A stretch of 45,759 nucleotides of DNA from an uncultured Oscillospiraceae bacterium (GCA_934486875.1 CAKSPU010000013.1:1-45759); one strand, 5' to 3'; positions 16,088 to 25,889 are shown, numbered from the stretch's first letter. The notes: generated by a model not told the origin, from the letters alone. Translations and numbers: made by a program.

Positions 16088-17362
16088 TTACGCCTCCTTT
16101 CCTGTGAGAACATATACGGTATCGAGCTTCAGTGACCTTGCATATTCGCAAAGCTGCTCACGGGTAACGGCATTTATTTTCTCAGCCGCTTCTTCGGGGG
16201 AAAAATATTCGCCGCAAAGATATCCGTCAGCTATCCAGTCCGCAGCAAAGCGGGGGGAGTCAAAGCCCGATTTCGATGCGCAGGTAATGAGGAGCTTGGT
16301 CTTTTCGATAAGGTCATCGGAAAATTCGCCATTAACCGCAAGTCCTACCTGTCTCATTATCTCAGCCTTTGCAGGCTCTATATTTTCGCTTTCAACGCCG
16401 CTGTCAATGTAGAGAACGCCTTTGTTGCGGTTGGTGCTTGCAGAGCAGTAGTAGCAAAGGCTCAGCTTTTCTCTTACGGTCTTAAAGAGCATTGAAAAGG
16501 CAGTGCCGCCGAGAATTGCGGAAAAGAGCCTTGGTACGCCGTAATCGGTGATATCGGTCTTATACGCCATAACCATTTTGCTCTGAACCACTTCAAGCCT
16601 GTCGGTCTTTTCGGCAGTTTCGGGCTTGGCGGGAGAAGTATTTTTAACTATCTCATAAACCCCCTCACGCTCCATATTGGAGAAGCGTTCGGTCATAAGC
16701 TCAATGCATTTGTCGGAAATGCTGTTTCCCACGAGAACTATCTCGATCCGTGCGGTTTTCAGAATATTCTTATAAGCCCTGTAAGCCTCGGCGGAAGTGA
16801 GAGCCGCAGCATCAGAGCGTTCGCCCTTTATGGGAATGCCCGAAGGCTCATTTTCATAAATTATCCTGCCTGCATTTTTCAGGGCATAGGTGCGCTTGTC
16901 GTTGATATCAGCGTCAATGCTGTCGATAAGCTCCTGCTTTTTCAGGGCAAACTGCTTTTCGGGGAACATCTCCTCGCCGTTTACCACTTCGGTGACAGGC
17001 TCAAAAATGCACTCGGTAAGGAGCTTTGCGGTCTCATAGGTGATGTCCTCGCCGTTTAAAGCATATTTATCCGCAATGCAGGAAGCTGCTGCGGTCAGCT
17101 GAGCGCTGTCGATGTATCGGCATATGCCCGTGTTCACGGAAGCGCCGTAGAGCATTCCCAGCCGTTTGCTGAACTCAGTGACTGTGGGGCAGCTCTTGCA
17201 GGTATTCTCTATCATAAAGGCAACAGCGGCATTTGCGGCAGCTGATTCCTTTGAATGCTTGCACACAAAGTTCACCACTATGCTGCTGGTCTTGAATTTT
17301 GGGTCGGTAAGAACGGTCATACCTATCCCTTTGGCAATTTCTGTTCTTCTTTGGTCTGACAC
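16088..17362 (-). CDS. M16 family protein, YmfF-like (no zinc motif)
   Basis: 424 residues with the M16 two-domain layout (FVCKHSKESAAANAAVAFMIEN near the N-terminus; SAILGGTAFSMLFKTVREKLSLCYY in the C-terminal half, where the family has an R/Y substrate-binding motif). The H-x-x-E-H site is absent, as in the non-catalytic subunit of M16B pairs. Start GTG 17362 has CGGAG with correct spacing; the frame is open for 14 more codons but those overlap the promoter. It is the first gene of the M16-M16-lgt-folD run. Confidence 0.85.
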   Translation of the reverse strand: MSDQRRTEIAKGIGMTVLTDPKFKTSSIVVNFVCKHSKESAAANAAVAFMIENTCKSCPTVTEFSKRLGMLYGASVNTGICRYIDSAQLTAAASCIADKYALNGEDITYETAKLLTECIFEPVTEVVNGEEMFPEKQFALKKQELIDSIDADINDKRTYALKNAGRIIYENEPSGIPIKGERSDAAALTSAEAYRAYKNILKTARIEIVLVGNSISDKCIELMTERFSNMEREGVYEIVKNTSPAKPETAEKTDRLEVVQSKMVMAYKTDITDYGVPRLFSAILGGTAFSMLFKTVREKLSLCYYCSASTNRNKGVLYIDSGVESENIEPAKAEIMRQVGLAVNGEFSDDLIEKTKLLITCASKSGFDSPRFAADWIADGYLCGEYFSPEEAAEKINAVTREQLCEYARSLKLDTVYVLTGKEA

Positions 17363-17394
17363 TTTATCATCTCCGAATAAAATAATATATTCTA

Positions 17395-17423
17395 AGTATA
17401 ACACATATTTCGGTAAATTTCCA
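17395..17423 (-). promoter_or_regulatory. Promoter of the M16-lgt-folD operon
   Basis: On the minus strand, TGGAAA (complement of 17418-17423), 17 nt, then TATACT (complement of 17395-17400), preceded by an extended -10 TG-T. The -35 is weak but the extended -10 supports the call. Confidence 0.6.
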
Positions 17424-17439
17424 CTATTTCACAAGTTTT

Positions 17440-17871
17440 TCATCTGACAATAAGGAGAATGATGCCTATGACAGCGGCAGCCCCTCCGCAGAGCCTTTCG
17501 GCAAGGCGGTATTTTTTCTCGGCACCGATGAAGCGCTCGTAAGTATTGTCCCCCCTGATAAGAGACCTGTCCGCAGGCATTCCCTCGATAAAATAAACGG
17601 ATATCCTGTCCCCACGCTTATAATTGCCCTTGAAAGGCTCGGTGCAGCGGTGGACAAGGGTGCGTTTCTGCTCCTCTATCCGTATCTGTATTATTGCCGC
17701 TTTTCTGCCCTTTTCATCGGTGATGTCAAGGACTGCGGCGGTGTATTCCTTTGCAGCGGATATAAAGCTTTGCAGCACTTCCGAGTATACAAGGCTTTTT
17801 TTCTCAGCCCACAGGGAAAATATTATGAGGCCAATACCCAGAATTATCAGTATAACGGCAAATAAGACCAT
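17440..17871 (-). CDS. DUF3592-like small membrane protein
   Basis: 143 residues with a transmembrane segment at each end (about 2-20 and 124-142) and a hydrophilic beta-rich middle (AAVLDITDEKGRKAAIIQIRIEEQ...). The layout recalls DUF3592-type proteins, but I cannot confirm the family. CGGAG precedes ATG 17871, 11 nt after the hflX stop, so it is probably the last gene of the HTH-hflX unit. No function can be inferred. Confidence 0.7.
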   Translation of the reverse strand: MVLFAVILIILGIGLIIFSLWAEKKSLVYSEVLQSFISAAKEYTAAVLDITDEKGRKAAIIQIRIEEQKRTLVHRCTEPFKGNYKRGDRISVYFIEGMPADRSLIRGDNTYERFIGAEKKYRLAERLCGGAAAVIGIILLIVR

Positions 17872-17882
17872 ACAATGCTCCG

Positions 17883-19145
17883 TTACCGCTCACAGCGGTA
17901 TTCTTCAACGAGATAATACACCTTGTTGTCCACAAGGGCATCAATGAAAGTACCCTTTTCGGTGTATTCCTCGGAGAAAATTTTTCCGTCGGCACGGATA
18001 GTATTTAAAAGGCTGCCCTTGTCATAGGGGATAACAAAGCTGCCCCTTACCGCCTGCTCGGGGAGATTTGCGGCGATAACTTCAAGGAGCCTGTCAAAGC
18101 CTGTCCCGTCTTTGGCGGATATCTTGACGGTGGTACTGTCCTCGGGGATATTTTCCCAGCCGGGCAGCTTGTCGCACTTGTTGAGCACGTTTATTTTCGG
18201 GATATCGTCGCAGCCAAGCTCGGAAAGGAGCTCATTTGTGACCTGAGCCTGTCCGTATGCATCATCGGAGCTGATGTCGATGACATTCAGGATAATATCC
18301 GCATTTGCCGCCTCTTCAAGGGTACTCTTGAAGGCTTCCACAAGGTGATGAGGGAGACGGCGGATAAGTCCCACCGTGTCGGTGAGCAGAACGCTTCTTC
18401 CGTCGGGAAGCTCAATTGAACGTGATGTTATGTCAAGGGTAGCAAAAAGCTTGTTTTCAGCCAGTACTCCCGCATCTGTAAGGGCGTTCAGCAGTGTGGA
18501 TTTTCCCACATTCGTATATCCTACCACGGCAGCGGTGAGAACGCTGTCCTTTTTTCTGCGCTTTCTGATAAGGTCTCTGCGGCGGCGGATCTCCTTAAGG
18601 TCGTCTTCAAGAAGCTCTATTCTCCGCCTGATATGTCGTCTGTCCGTTTCAAGCTTTGATTCTCCGGGACCTCGTGTGCCTATTCCTCCGCCCAGACGGG
18701 ACATTGAAACGCCCTTTCCCGCAAGGTGGGCAAGGCGGTATTTCTGCTGAGCAAGCTCCACCTGAATGCGTCCCTCGGCGGAAAGCGCCCTCTGAGCGAA
18801 TATGTCAAGGATAAGGGTGGTTCGGTCAATGGCTCTCACATCGGTTATGCTTTCGATATTTCTTGTCTGGTTTGCGGTAAGCTCGCAGTCAAATATGAGC
18901 AGCTCTGCGCCGAGGGCTTCAAGCTCGGCGGTCAGCTCCGCAAGGCGGCCTGAGCCGATGTATGTGGCTGTGTCGGGGGAGGGGCGCTTCTGCATTACCT
19001 GTCCCACCGTCTCAGCTCCTGCGGTGCGGGCAAGCTCTTCAAGCTCCCTCAGCGACAGCTCGGCATCAAATTCGCCTGTGTCAACGGTTATCAGAACAGC
19101 TTTTACAGGTATCTCACGGGCTGCGGTCTCATAAAGTTCCGGCAT
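17883..19145 (-). CDS. hflX: GTPase HflX
   Basis: 420 residues. This ribosome-associated GTPase splits stalled or heat-damaged 70S ribosomes. An N-terminal HflX domain (about 1-175, with SGRLAELTAELEALGAELLIFDCEL) and the Gly-rich linker SRLGGGIGTRGPGESKLE precede the G domain: G1 GYTNVGKST, G3 DTVGLIRRLPHHLVEAF, G4 NKCD, with SAKDG as G5. The start is preceded by AAAGGA. It sits 17 nt after an HTH regulator gene and just before a small membrane-protein gene. Confidence 0.96.
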   Translation of the reverse strand: MPELYETAAREIPVKAVLITVDTGEFDAELSLRELEELARTAGAETVGQVMQKRPSPDTATYIGSGRLAELTAELEALGAELLIFDCELTANQTRNIESITDVRAIDRTTLILDIFAQRALSAEGRIQVELAQQKYRLAHLAGKGVSMSRLGGGIGTRGPGESKLETDRRHIRRRIELLEDDLKEIRRRRDLIRKRRKKDSVLTAAVVGYTNVGKSTLLNALTDAGVLAENKLFATLDITSRSIELPDGRSVLLTDTVGLIRRLPHHLVEAFKSTLEEAANADIILNVIDISSDDAYGQAQVTNELLSELGCDDIPKINVLNKCDKLPGWENIPEDSTTVKISAKDGTGFDRLLEVIAANLPEQAVRGSFVIPYDKGSLLNTIRADGKIFSEEYTEKGTFIDALVDNKVYYLVEEYRCER

Positions 19146-19162
19146 AGTTGTAGTCCTTTCTG

Positions 19163-20635
19163 TTATGCGTCAAGCTCTGCGGCTTCTTCACTTTTCTGTA
19201 TCATCTCAATGCAGTTGTCTATCATTGCATCAAGCATCTCGCTGTTTTCGGTGAGCCCAAGCTCGGTGAGATTATCTATAAGATCCTCAAATGCTGCACT
19301 CAGCCCCTGTTCGGTGAGCAGGCAGCAGAATTTCTTTTCCTCCATAAGGCAGGATATTATTACCGTGCCGTTTGAAAGGCATATCACCTGCATAAATGAT
19401 GGGACCGAAAAGCCCTCGGACAGCAGGATAAAGGTCTCGGGGCACTGCTTCACAGAGCGGAGGAAGGATATCCTTTCCTCGGGGCTCAGGGGGTCAAGCA
19501 CAGTTCCGGGCATATTTGTCATTTTCCCAGTTTCGGCAAAGGAAAGCAGCCCCTCCTTGGTGAAGTGTATCCTGATATGCTCGGGATCCTGTCTCGGAGC
19601 GGAAAAGAACTGCTCCTTTATGGTGCAAAGCAATGCTTCTCTGTCGGGGATATCCATTGAAAGCCGTCTGTCCACGATATCCTCGGTGATAAAGCCCGTA
19701 AGGCAGGGCTGATACTCGATGCTGCTGTGAAAATACTGGGTGTTGCGGGCAAAAAGTCCGTACATCTCAGACTGATCCACCTGTGAGATGAGCAGTGATG
19801 AGCGGCTTTTTATCTTTGCGGCGTGGGTAAGGAGCTCATCACGGAGCCCCCTGTCATCGGTGAGCAGGGCGGAGCTGAAATCGGAGGAGATCAGTGCGGA
19901 ATATCTGCTTGTCACCATAAAGTACGGATATGCGGCAAGGAAATATTCGCCCCATTCACGGTCAACATAGTGATAATACGGGGAATAGTCGATAGTTGCG
20001 CAGACCGCAATTCTGAGAACGCTTTTCAGCACATCTATGTTGGTGTTTTTCTCCCCCTCGGCACAGGTGTACATTCTGAAATAATGCTCAAAGCGGAGCC
20101 CCGACTGAGATGCCGAAAATATCTGGAGTATCATCTCGAAAAACATAGTGTTGCGAAAGGGCATAGCCGCCGTTATTTCGGGAGCGCTTTCGGCGGCTTC
20201 CTTTATCATTGCCGCACGGAGGATATTCCCCACGTTCATTATTCCCGAAACACATCTGAATGTGCAGTTTTCAAGGGCATCTGCATTTGCGGATATCTCC
20301 GTTATGCTGTCGGATATGCGGTACTGCGGGAGAGTTTCTATCATTTCCTTGATGCAGCTGCGGTTGTAGTAGGCAGCGTCCCCCGACTTTTCCCTTGCAT
20401 ACTGCTCCAGAAGCTCTTCACGCCGGTCGTGGGTAATGGGAAGGGCTGAGCAGAGCCTTTCCGTAAAATTTCTTGCGGGCATAAGCTTGCCTGCCATCGT
20501 ATGCTGAATGGCGGTTCTGCCGAGACCTGTTATTTCCGACAGCTTCTTTACGCTCATTCCGCTTTTTTCTATGCATCTGCAAAGCATTTCTGTAAATACG
20601 CTCTGTGCCTGATTGTGACGTGATCTTTCTGCCAA
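19163..20635 (-). CDS. HTH (XRE-like) protein with large uncharacterised domain
   Basis: 490 residues. An N-terminal helix-turn-helix (about 15-65, MSVKKLSEITGLGRTAIQHTMAGK) should bind DNA. The remaining 420 residues are mostly helical and match no family I recognise; they lack TPR-like periodicity or an obvious enzyme motif and may sense a ligand or partner. The start is TTG 20635, with AGGAGG 8 nt upstream. It heads a run with hflX and a membrane-protein gene (gaps 17 and 11 nt). Its own promoter is not clear; read-through past the hairpin 20665-20695 from the M23 gene is possible. Confidence 0.75.
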   Translation of the reverse strand: MAERSRHNQAQSVFTEMLCRCIEKSGMSVKKLSEITGLGRTAIQHTMAGKLMPARNFTERLCSALPITHDRREELLEQYAREKSGDAAYYNRSCIKEMIETLPQYRISDSITEISANADALENCTFRCVSGIMNVGNILRAAMIKEAAESAPEITAAMPFRNTMFFEMILQIFSASQSGLRFEHYFRMYTCAEGEKNTNIDVLKSVLRIAVCATIDYSPYYHYVDREWGEYFLAAYPYFMVTSRYSALISSDFSSALLTDDRGLRDELLTHAAKIKSRSSLLISQVDQSEMYGLFARNTQYFHSSIEYQPCLTGFITEDIVDRRLSMDIPDREALLCTIKEQFFSAPRQDPEHIRIHFTKEGLLSFAETGKMTNMPGTVLDPLSPEERISFLRSVKQCPETFILLSEGFSVPSFMQVICLSNGTVIISCLMEEKKFCCLLTEQGLSAAFEDLIDNLTELGLTENSEMLDAMIDNCIEMIQKSEEAAELDA

Positions 20636-20664
20636 GTGCCTATCCTCCTGTATGTACGCAAAAT

Positions 20665-20695
20665 GGCAGACGACGGAAATGTTCTGTCGTCTGCC
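20665..20695 (-). terminator. Hairpin after the M23 gene
   Basis: A 10-bp perfect stem (GGCAGACGAC with GTCGTCTGCC), 11-nt loop. On the minus strand only ATTTTG follows, so termination may be partial. Confidence 0.6.
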
Positions 20696-20714
20696 TGATA
20701 TTTAGCTGTTAATT

Positions 20715-22508
20715 TTACTGGGAAACGTAAAGCTCGGGGTCGTAATACTTTCCGTCCTTGCGCACCTCAAAATGGAGGTGGTTTCCTGTGGAATCGCCTG
20801 TGCTTCCCACATATCCGATAAGCTGACCCTTTTCAACAGTGTCCCCAAGCTGTGCTGCAAGCTCAGCCTGATGAGCATATACCGTTACATTGCCGTCATC
20901 ATTCTGGATAACAAGGCAGTTTCCGTAGCCGCTGTTCCAGCCTGTACCCGCATCGGTAACAACTCCGCTTGCGGCAGCGTAGATAGGAGTTCCGTAGGGA
21001 GCTGCGATATCAATTCCCTTGTGACCTCTTCCGTCGCCCTGATGAGAGGAGATGTATCCGCCGTCAACGGGCCAGAAGTAATCGCCTGTGCCGCCCTCGG
21101 AAATGAACTCGGGAGCGCCGTAATCAATGGAGAGCTCAGATGTTCCTGTGCCCACTCTGATTATCTCGGAAACGGGTTCGCTTACAACCACTGTCTCGAG
21201 AGTGCGCTTTCTTACGGCAGTACCCTCACGGTATGTAACAAGTGCTCTTGAACGCTGTTCGCCGTTCTGACCCTCTGTATCGACTACCACCTGTCCTGCG
21301 GGGATAGTGGAATCCTCAATGGTAATGGACTCGTAGGGGATCTCTTTTCTGAAGGTCTGTTCCTTCTTGCATTCAACCTGGAGATAAGGAACTTCGGATT
21401 CTATCTGGATAAGAGTTCCCACTCTGAGGACCTGATTTTCAAGATCATCAATGACCTGTCCGTTGTATGTGGCATAGCAGCTGCTCAGGTCGCTGAGTGT
21501 CATACCCTTGCTCTCGGCTATCTTCCAGAGGTTGTCGCCGGGCTGGACTTCGTAATACTCGGGAGCCGACTCAACACCTGTAAGGGTCTTGAGCACGCTA
21601 TCCTCGGAAACGATGTCGCTTTCGTCAACATATTCCTCAAGGTCGTACTCAACGTCCTTGTCAAAGGTTATTTCTTCGTATTCGCCCGAATCATAGGGAG
21701 CCTTGATGCTGTCAAGAACATTCTCGATCTGGTCATAGTTTTCAACAGCTCCGATAAGCTCGCCGTCAACCCTTACCGCATATGCCTTTACCTTGCCGCT
21801 TTCAAACTCGGCTTCTTCGGCTGCGGGAACAGCTGCATCGGCCATTTCCGTAACGGGCTTCTCGTCGTATTTTTCGGATATCCTGCCCTCCATATTTTCC
21901 GCAAGGGCAGTCTCGTCGATAACACTGTCATTGGAGGTGAGAGGGGCGATCGCAAGAGCGGCGGTAACGTAATAGTCGCCCTCAACATCGTAATACTTTA
22001 TTCTGTCGGCAACAACGCACTGCGCCTCACCGAGAACATCTTCACCGCTTACAACGCCCACCTGAGCGCCGTCATATTCAACGGCAACGCCGTAATCCCT
22101 TGACATAACGCTGTTTACGCAGAACGCAAGGAGACAAACGGAAGCGGCGGGGAAAAGGATATCCACAGCATTTGCAAGACCGCTGCCTTTCCTTTTAACG
22201 GCAAGGCGGTGTTCCTTCCACTGCATCACAGCGGCACGGCGGATACCGAATATTTTTGAACGTCTCTTGAATCTTGCGCCTGCCTCGGAAACGTTTTCTT
22301 TCTTAGACTTTATAAATGCGACAGGAACGGAAACGGTTTTTTTGAAGAAAACCGAAATGTCCTGTCCGAAAGGTGCTGAGGAACGCTTTACTGCTGAAAG
22401 GGCAGAGCGGAGAATATGAGCGGCATAGCCTGCAGAAATACCCGCAGTGCGGCATACAAGATGTCCGACGCTTTCAATAACATCGGCGGGCTTGTGATCG
22501 TTTGCCAT
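20715..22508 (-). CDS. M23 peptidoglycan endopeptidase with LysM and G5 domains
   Basis: 597 residues. A basic cytosolic N-terminus, one transmembrane segment (about 113-133), a long extracellular stalk, LysM (about 318-369, YYEVQPGDNLWKIAESKG), G5 (about 375-455) and a C-terminal M23 peptidase (about 480-590). The zinc ligands and catalytic histidines are all present: His496 and Asp500 in GHKGIDIA, and H-L-H at 577-579 in NHLHFEV. It should cut peptide cross-bridges at the cell surface while bound to glycan. GGAGAT precedes ATG 22508. The upstream region has a WalR-like box, which fits the known control of cell-wall hydrolases by WalRK. Confidence 0.93.
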   Translation of the reverse strand: MANDHKPADVIESVGHLVCRTAGISAGYAAHILRSALSAVKRSSAPFGQDISVFFKKTVSVPVAFIKSKKENVSEAGARFKRRSKIFGIRRAAVMQWKEHRLAVKRKGSGLANAVDILFPAASVCLLAFCVNSVMSRDYGVAVEYDGAQVGVVSGEDVLGEAQCVVADRIKYYDVEGDYYVTAALAIAPLTSNDSVIDETALAENMEGRISEKYDEKPVTEMADAAVPAAEEAEFESGKVKAYAVRVDGELIGAVENYDQIENVLDSIKAPYDSGEYEEITFDKDVEYDLEEYVDESDIVSEDSVLKTLTGVESAPEYYEVQPGDNLWKIAESKGMTLSDLSSCYATYNGQVIDDLENQVLRVGTLIQIESEVPYLQVECKKEQTFRKEIPYESITIEDSTIPAGQVVVDTEGQNGEQRSRALVTYREGTAVRKRTLETVVVSEPVSEIIRVGTGTSELSIDYGAPEFISEGGTGDYFWPVDGGYISSHQGDGRGHKGIDIAAPYGTPIYAAASGVVTDAGTGWNSGYGNCLVIQNDDGNVTVYAHQAELAAQLGDTVEKGQLIGYVGSTGDSTGNHLHFEVRKDGKYYDPELYVSQ

Positions 22509-22698
22509 AATTATCTCCTTCCTTCACAAACAGTCTGCTGCAATAATACAGCGCTGATATTATACCACATTTTCCCTTTTAAATCAATAGCCCCGCTTAA
22601 CTTTTGGGATTTACTGACAAAAATGCAGACAGCAGAGAGAAAATGCCTGTGGATTTGTCACTGCTTTTTCTGTATATATAATGATGCAGGACAAAAAG

Positions 22699-22715
22699 GT
22701 TACAAAGTGGTTACA
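22699..22715 (-). promoter_or_regulatory. WalR (YycF)-like box
   Basis: On the minus strand, two exact direct repeats TGTAAC separated by CACTT (5 nt), fitting the published WalR consensus TGTWAH-N5-TGTWAH. It is part of a perfect 10-bp inverted repeat (22700-22709 with 22714-22723), and the next minus-strand gene is the M23 hydrolase about 190 nt away. Confidence 0.65.
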
Positions 22716-22725
22716 CTTTGTAATA

Positions 22726-22753
22726 ATTATAACTCAAACGGCAAAAAAATCAA
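22726..22753 (-). promoter_or_regulatory. Candidate promoter of the M23 hydrolase gene
   Basis: On the minus strand, TTGATT (complement of 22748-22753), 16 nt, TATAAT (complement of 22726-22731). The WalR-like box would lie just downstream of its start site. A second option has TATATA as -10 exactly 17 nt after the box, which would put the box over the -35. Confidence 0.5.
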
Positions 22754-22981
22754 CCCGTTTTTGTCAATTCCGTCATTTTTGACAGATGCTTCGGCACATT
22801 GCACAGTTTAACGTGTGACTGTCAGTATATTTTTGTCTGATATTTTGTCAGCAACAGTCGCATTTCACTTTATATTCACAATTCTTTTGTGTAATTTTAC
22901 ATTGCCATTTTGCCCGAAAATCAAGCATTATGGCTCAGAAGCGGCAATTTTACAGGATATGTAAAACAATTAAAAAATATG

Positions 22982-23010
22982 TTGAAATTTGAATGGAAAT
23001 ATGATATACT
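22982..23010 (+). promoter_or_regulatory. Promoter of the chemotaxis receptor gene
   Basis: TTGAAA at 22982-22987, 17-nt spacer, TATACT at 23005-23010. It looks like a vegetative sigma-A promoter rather than the sigma-D type usual for motility genes. In the leader, ATTCC (23033-23037) can pair with GGAAT (23045-23049), covering the ribosome site. Confidence 0.75.
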
Positions 23011-23057
23011 ATATTATGTAAATTTACGGGGGTATTCCCTGCAAAGGAATGTGATAT

Positions 23058-25058
23058 ATGAACGGATCGAAAAAATCGAAGGGACTTATCAGGTCTATAG
23101 TTATTTCGGTTATAATAACCATAGCTGCGGCGCTTGTGCTGCTGTCGGTCATAGGCTTTGCCGCTTCCTACGCCAAGGTCAAAAACGGTGTCAGGGGCGA
23201 GGCGGAACAGTCTCTCTCGGTTTATAAGGAAAAGATAGACGGCTGGCTCACCGAGCAGGCGGAATTTTGTGCGGCTCAGGCAAATGCGACGGGAAATCTT
23301 GTCCCTGCGGCAGGAAACAGGCGCTTCAACGACAAATTCATCGACTCGGCTATGACCTTAAACGATGCTCTCCTTGACTGCTACACTGCCTACAAGGACA
23401 AGGGGCTTTATATGGCAGTCACCGACACATCTACCCTCCCCGAGGCCTTTGATGCCACATCGAGAGACTGGTACAAAAATGCTTTTGACTCAGCTTCAAC
23501 TATAATCACCGCTCCCTACATCGACACTGCCACAGGCGCAATGATAGTCACGGTGGCATCTCCCATTTACGAGAACGGAAATCCTATGGGCGTTTTCGGC
23601 TGCGACATAACCCTTGACTACATAATCGGTCTTGTGAGCGAGATGCAGCTTACGGAAAACGGCGTTCCCGTGCTTATTGACGGCGACGGAAACATTATGC
23701 TCCACGGAAATGACGCACTCAGCCCCCGACTTGAAAACGGCGAGGCTGTCATAACCTCCGTAAATGATGCGGGAGGCGATTACGGAGCTGTTATTTCGGC
23801 TTTTTCCGACGGCATTTATATGGATAAAAACAAGGATTTTGACGGAACGGAGAAATATTTCCTTTTTACCAAACTTTCATCAACCGACTGGACTATCGGA
23901 TATGTGTGTCCTAAAAGCGATATTGACGGCTCTCTGAACGGTCTTGCGGTCATTTACACTATTCTTACCCTCGTGTTCCTTGCAGGAGGCACGGCTGCTG
24001 TTACCGCCGTTGTCAAGGCTCAGCTCAAGCCCTTGAAGCAGATAAATCTTGCGTCTGAGAAAATTGCGGCAGGCGACCTTTCCGCACGGTTTGATTACAG
24101 CTCCGATGATTCCGTGGGCACTCTCTGCAATAATTTTGCCCGCTGCACCGATATGACACGTCGTTACATCTCGGACATCTCCGAAAAGCTTGACCGCCTT
24201 GCGGACGGCGATTTCACCGTTTCCGTCACTGAGGATTATATAGGCGATTTTGCCCCGATCAAGGATTCAATGACGAATATTATCGCATCTATGAGGAATA
24301 TTATTAATAACATCGAGATGGCTTCGGGACAGGTGAATCTCGGAGCGGCAAATGTGGCTCAGACCTCCACGCTTCTTGCGGAGGGCGTGTTTGACCAGAC
24401 CGAAAACCTTAAAAAGCTCAATTCCGATATGGCTGTGATAATCGAAAAGGTAAAGGACAGCGACAAAAGCGCAGAGGAAGCACGTCAGCTTGCGGCAGGA
24501 GCAATGGACAAGCTCCGTCTCAGCAGCGACGAGATGAACAAGCTCCTCGGCGCTATGTCCCAGATATCCGAAATGAGCGCCGAGACCGCAAAGATAATCA
24601 AGACCATTGACGATATCGCATTCCAGACGAATATCCTTGCTCTGAACGCTTCCGTTGAGGCTGCAAGGGCAGGAACTGCGGGCAAGGGCTTTACCGTTGT
24701 TGCCGACGAGGTAAGGAACCTTGCGGGCAAATCCGCCGAAGCCGCAAAGCGCACATCAAAGCTGATAAACGAGACTGCCGAAGCCGTTGCCTCGGGTGCG
24801 GCACTTGCAGACTCCACCGCCAAGGCGCTTTCCGATGCCGTGGAGGATACCGCCCGTGTTGACGAGAACATCGGCAGGATATCCGACAGCGCAAAGGAGC
24901 AGAGCGAGTTTATGGACAGCGTTTTCAGCGGCATAAATGCGATCTCCCGTGTGGTAAGCTCCACCTCGGACAATGCCCAGTCGGGCGCTGCCTCCAGTGA
25001 GGAGCTGAGCGGTCAGGCATCAATGCTGAATCAGCTTGTTTCGGGCTTCAAATTATAA
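23058..25058 (+). CDS. Methyl-accepting chemotaxis protein (dCache-HAMP-MCPsignal)
   Basis: 666 residues. Transmembrane segment 1 (about 12-35); an extracellular dCache-like sensor (about 40-290) with the [25 protein letters not shown] segment characteristic of Cache ligand pockets; transmembrane segment 2 (about 298-320); HAMP (about 322-375); and a cytoplasmic signalling domain whose hairpin tip [20 protein letters not shown], followed by [15 protein letters not shown], contacts CheA/CheW. The ligand may be an amino acid, as for many dCache receptors, but this is not shown. AAAGGA precedes ATG 23058. No other chemotaxis or flagellar gene is in the window. Confidence 0.94.
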   Translation: MNGSKKSKGLIRSIVISVIITIAAALVLLSVIGFAASYAKVKNGVRGEAEQSLSVYKEKIDGWLTEQAEFCAAQANATGNLVPAAGNRRFNDKFIDSAMTLNDALLDCYTAYKDKGLYMAVTDTSTLPEAFDATSRDWYKNAFDSASTIITAPYIDTATGAMIVTVASPIYENGNPMGVFGCDITLDYIIGLVSEMQLTENGVPVLIDGDGNIMLHGNDALSPRLENGEAVITSVNDAGGDYGAVISAFSDGIYMDKNKDFDGTEKYFLFTKLSSTDWTIGYVCPKSDIDGSLNGLAVIYTILTLVFLAGGTAAVTAVVKAQLKPLKQINLASEKIAAGDLSARFDYSSDDSVGTLCNNFARCTDMTRRYISDISEKLDRLADGDFTVSVTEDYIGDFAPIKDSMTNIIASMRNIINNIEMASGQVNLGAANVAQTSTLLAEGVFDQTENLKKLNSDMAVIIEKVKDSDKSAEEARQLAAGAMDKLRLSSDEMNKLLGAMSQISEMSAETAKIIKTIDDIAFQTNILALNASVEAARAGTAGKGFTVVADEVRNLAGKSAEAAKRTSKLINETAEAVASGAALADSTAKALSDAVEDTARVDENIGRISDSAKEQSEFMDSVFSGINAISRVVSSTSDNAQSGAASSEELSGQASMLNQLVSGFKL

Positions 25059-25064
25059 TTATGT

Positions 25065-25090
25065 AAGGGCAGATGTGTTTCTGCCCTTTT
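25065..25090 (+). terminator. Terminator after the chemotaxis receptor gene
   Basis: A 9-bp stem (AAGGGCAGA with TCTGCCCTT), 6-nt loop, followed by a short T-rich stretch. The next gene's ribosome site starts 5 nt later. Confidence 0.7.
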
Positions 25091-25109
25091 GTTTAAAGGA
25101 GGGTGCAGC

Positions 25110-25889
25110 GTGATAATCAGGAGCGATATGGAGCTTGCGGCGGCAAAACAGCTTGGCATCGACTTCGGCTGCGCTCCCGACAGTCTGTTTAAGTACGAAA
25201 ACACCGTTGCGCTGCCCGTAAAAAAAGAGGGCAGACGAATGTTTTATGATGAGCTGCCCCTTTTCCGTGCCGCAACAATGGGAATGGGGGCGGTCATATC
25301 CGCAGGGGAAGCGGTGATGCCATACGCAAAGCTTCTGGGCAGTCAGCGGAGCGGCACCGAGATATTCTGTGCCGAAAGCATATCCGCCATAAACAGGGAG
25401 CTTTTCACCCACGGCTGCTATATCGGCGGCATAAACCAGTATTATCTCCCGAAAACTCCCTATAGGAGCGGTGCAAGAGCCGAGGGATATTCCCTCAGAG
25501 TATTCGAGGGTGAGGACATAAAGGAGCTTTATTCCTGCGAGGGCTTTTCCAACGCTCTTTTATACAGGAGCGAGGGCGTGAGACGGGACATACTTGCGGT
25601 ATGCGCCGTAAACGGCAGGAGAATTATGGGCATTGCGGGAGCGTCCAACGACAGCCCTGCTATGGCTCAGATAGGGATAGATGTGCTGCCGGAATTTCGT
25701 GGAATGGGTGTGGGCGCTGCCCTTGTGTCCGCCTGTGCGGCAGAGCTCCTTGCATCGGGATATGTGCCCTATTACGGAACGTGGTGCGGAAATGTGATAT
25801 CCCAGCGGCTTGCGTCAAAATGCGGGTTCGTTCCCGCCTGGTGTGAGATGTATTCTGCGGCGATAGTCAAGAATAATAATGAGAAATAG
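25110..25889 (+). CDS. GNAT family acetyltransferase with N-terminal extension
   Basis: 259 residues. The N-terminal half (about 1-130) has no recognisable motif. The C-terminal half is a GNAT domain with IGIDVLPEFRGMGVGAALVSACAAELL (acetyl-CoA loop R-G-M-G-V-G) near residue 195 and a following WCGNVISQRLASKCGF element. This resembles the GNAT group with a separate N-terminal domain, but the substrate is unknown. Start GTG 25110 has AAAGGAGGG with 6-7 nt spacing. It follows the chemotaxis receptor gene by 51 nt across a terminator and is closed by a strong hairpin. Confidence 0.85.
   Translation: MIIRSDMELAAAKQLGIDFGCAPDSLFKYENTVALPVKKEGRRMFYDELPLFRAATMGMGAVISAGEAVMPYAKLLGSQRSGTEIFCAESISAINRELFTHGCYIGGINQYYLPKTPYRSGARAEGYSLRVFEGEDIKELYSCEGFSNALLYRSEGVRRDILAVCAVNGRRIMGIAGASNDSPAMAQIGIDVLPEFRGMGVGAALVSACAAELLASGYVPYYGTWCGNVISQRLASKCGFVPAWCEMYSAAIVKNNNEK

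Noticed and set aside
23011..23057. Riboswitch (c-di-GMP type) before the chemotaxis receptor gene
   Set aside because: The short leader lacks the conserved GEMM core; only a small hairpin covering the ribosome site is present.
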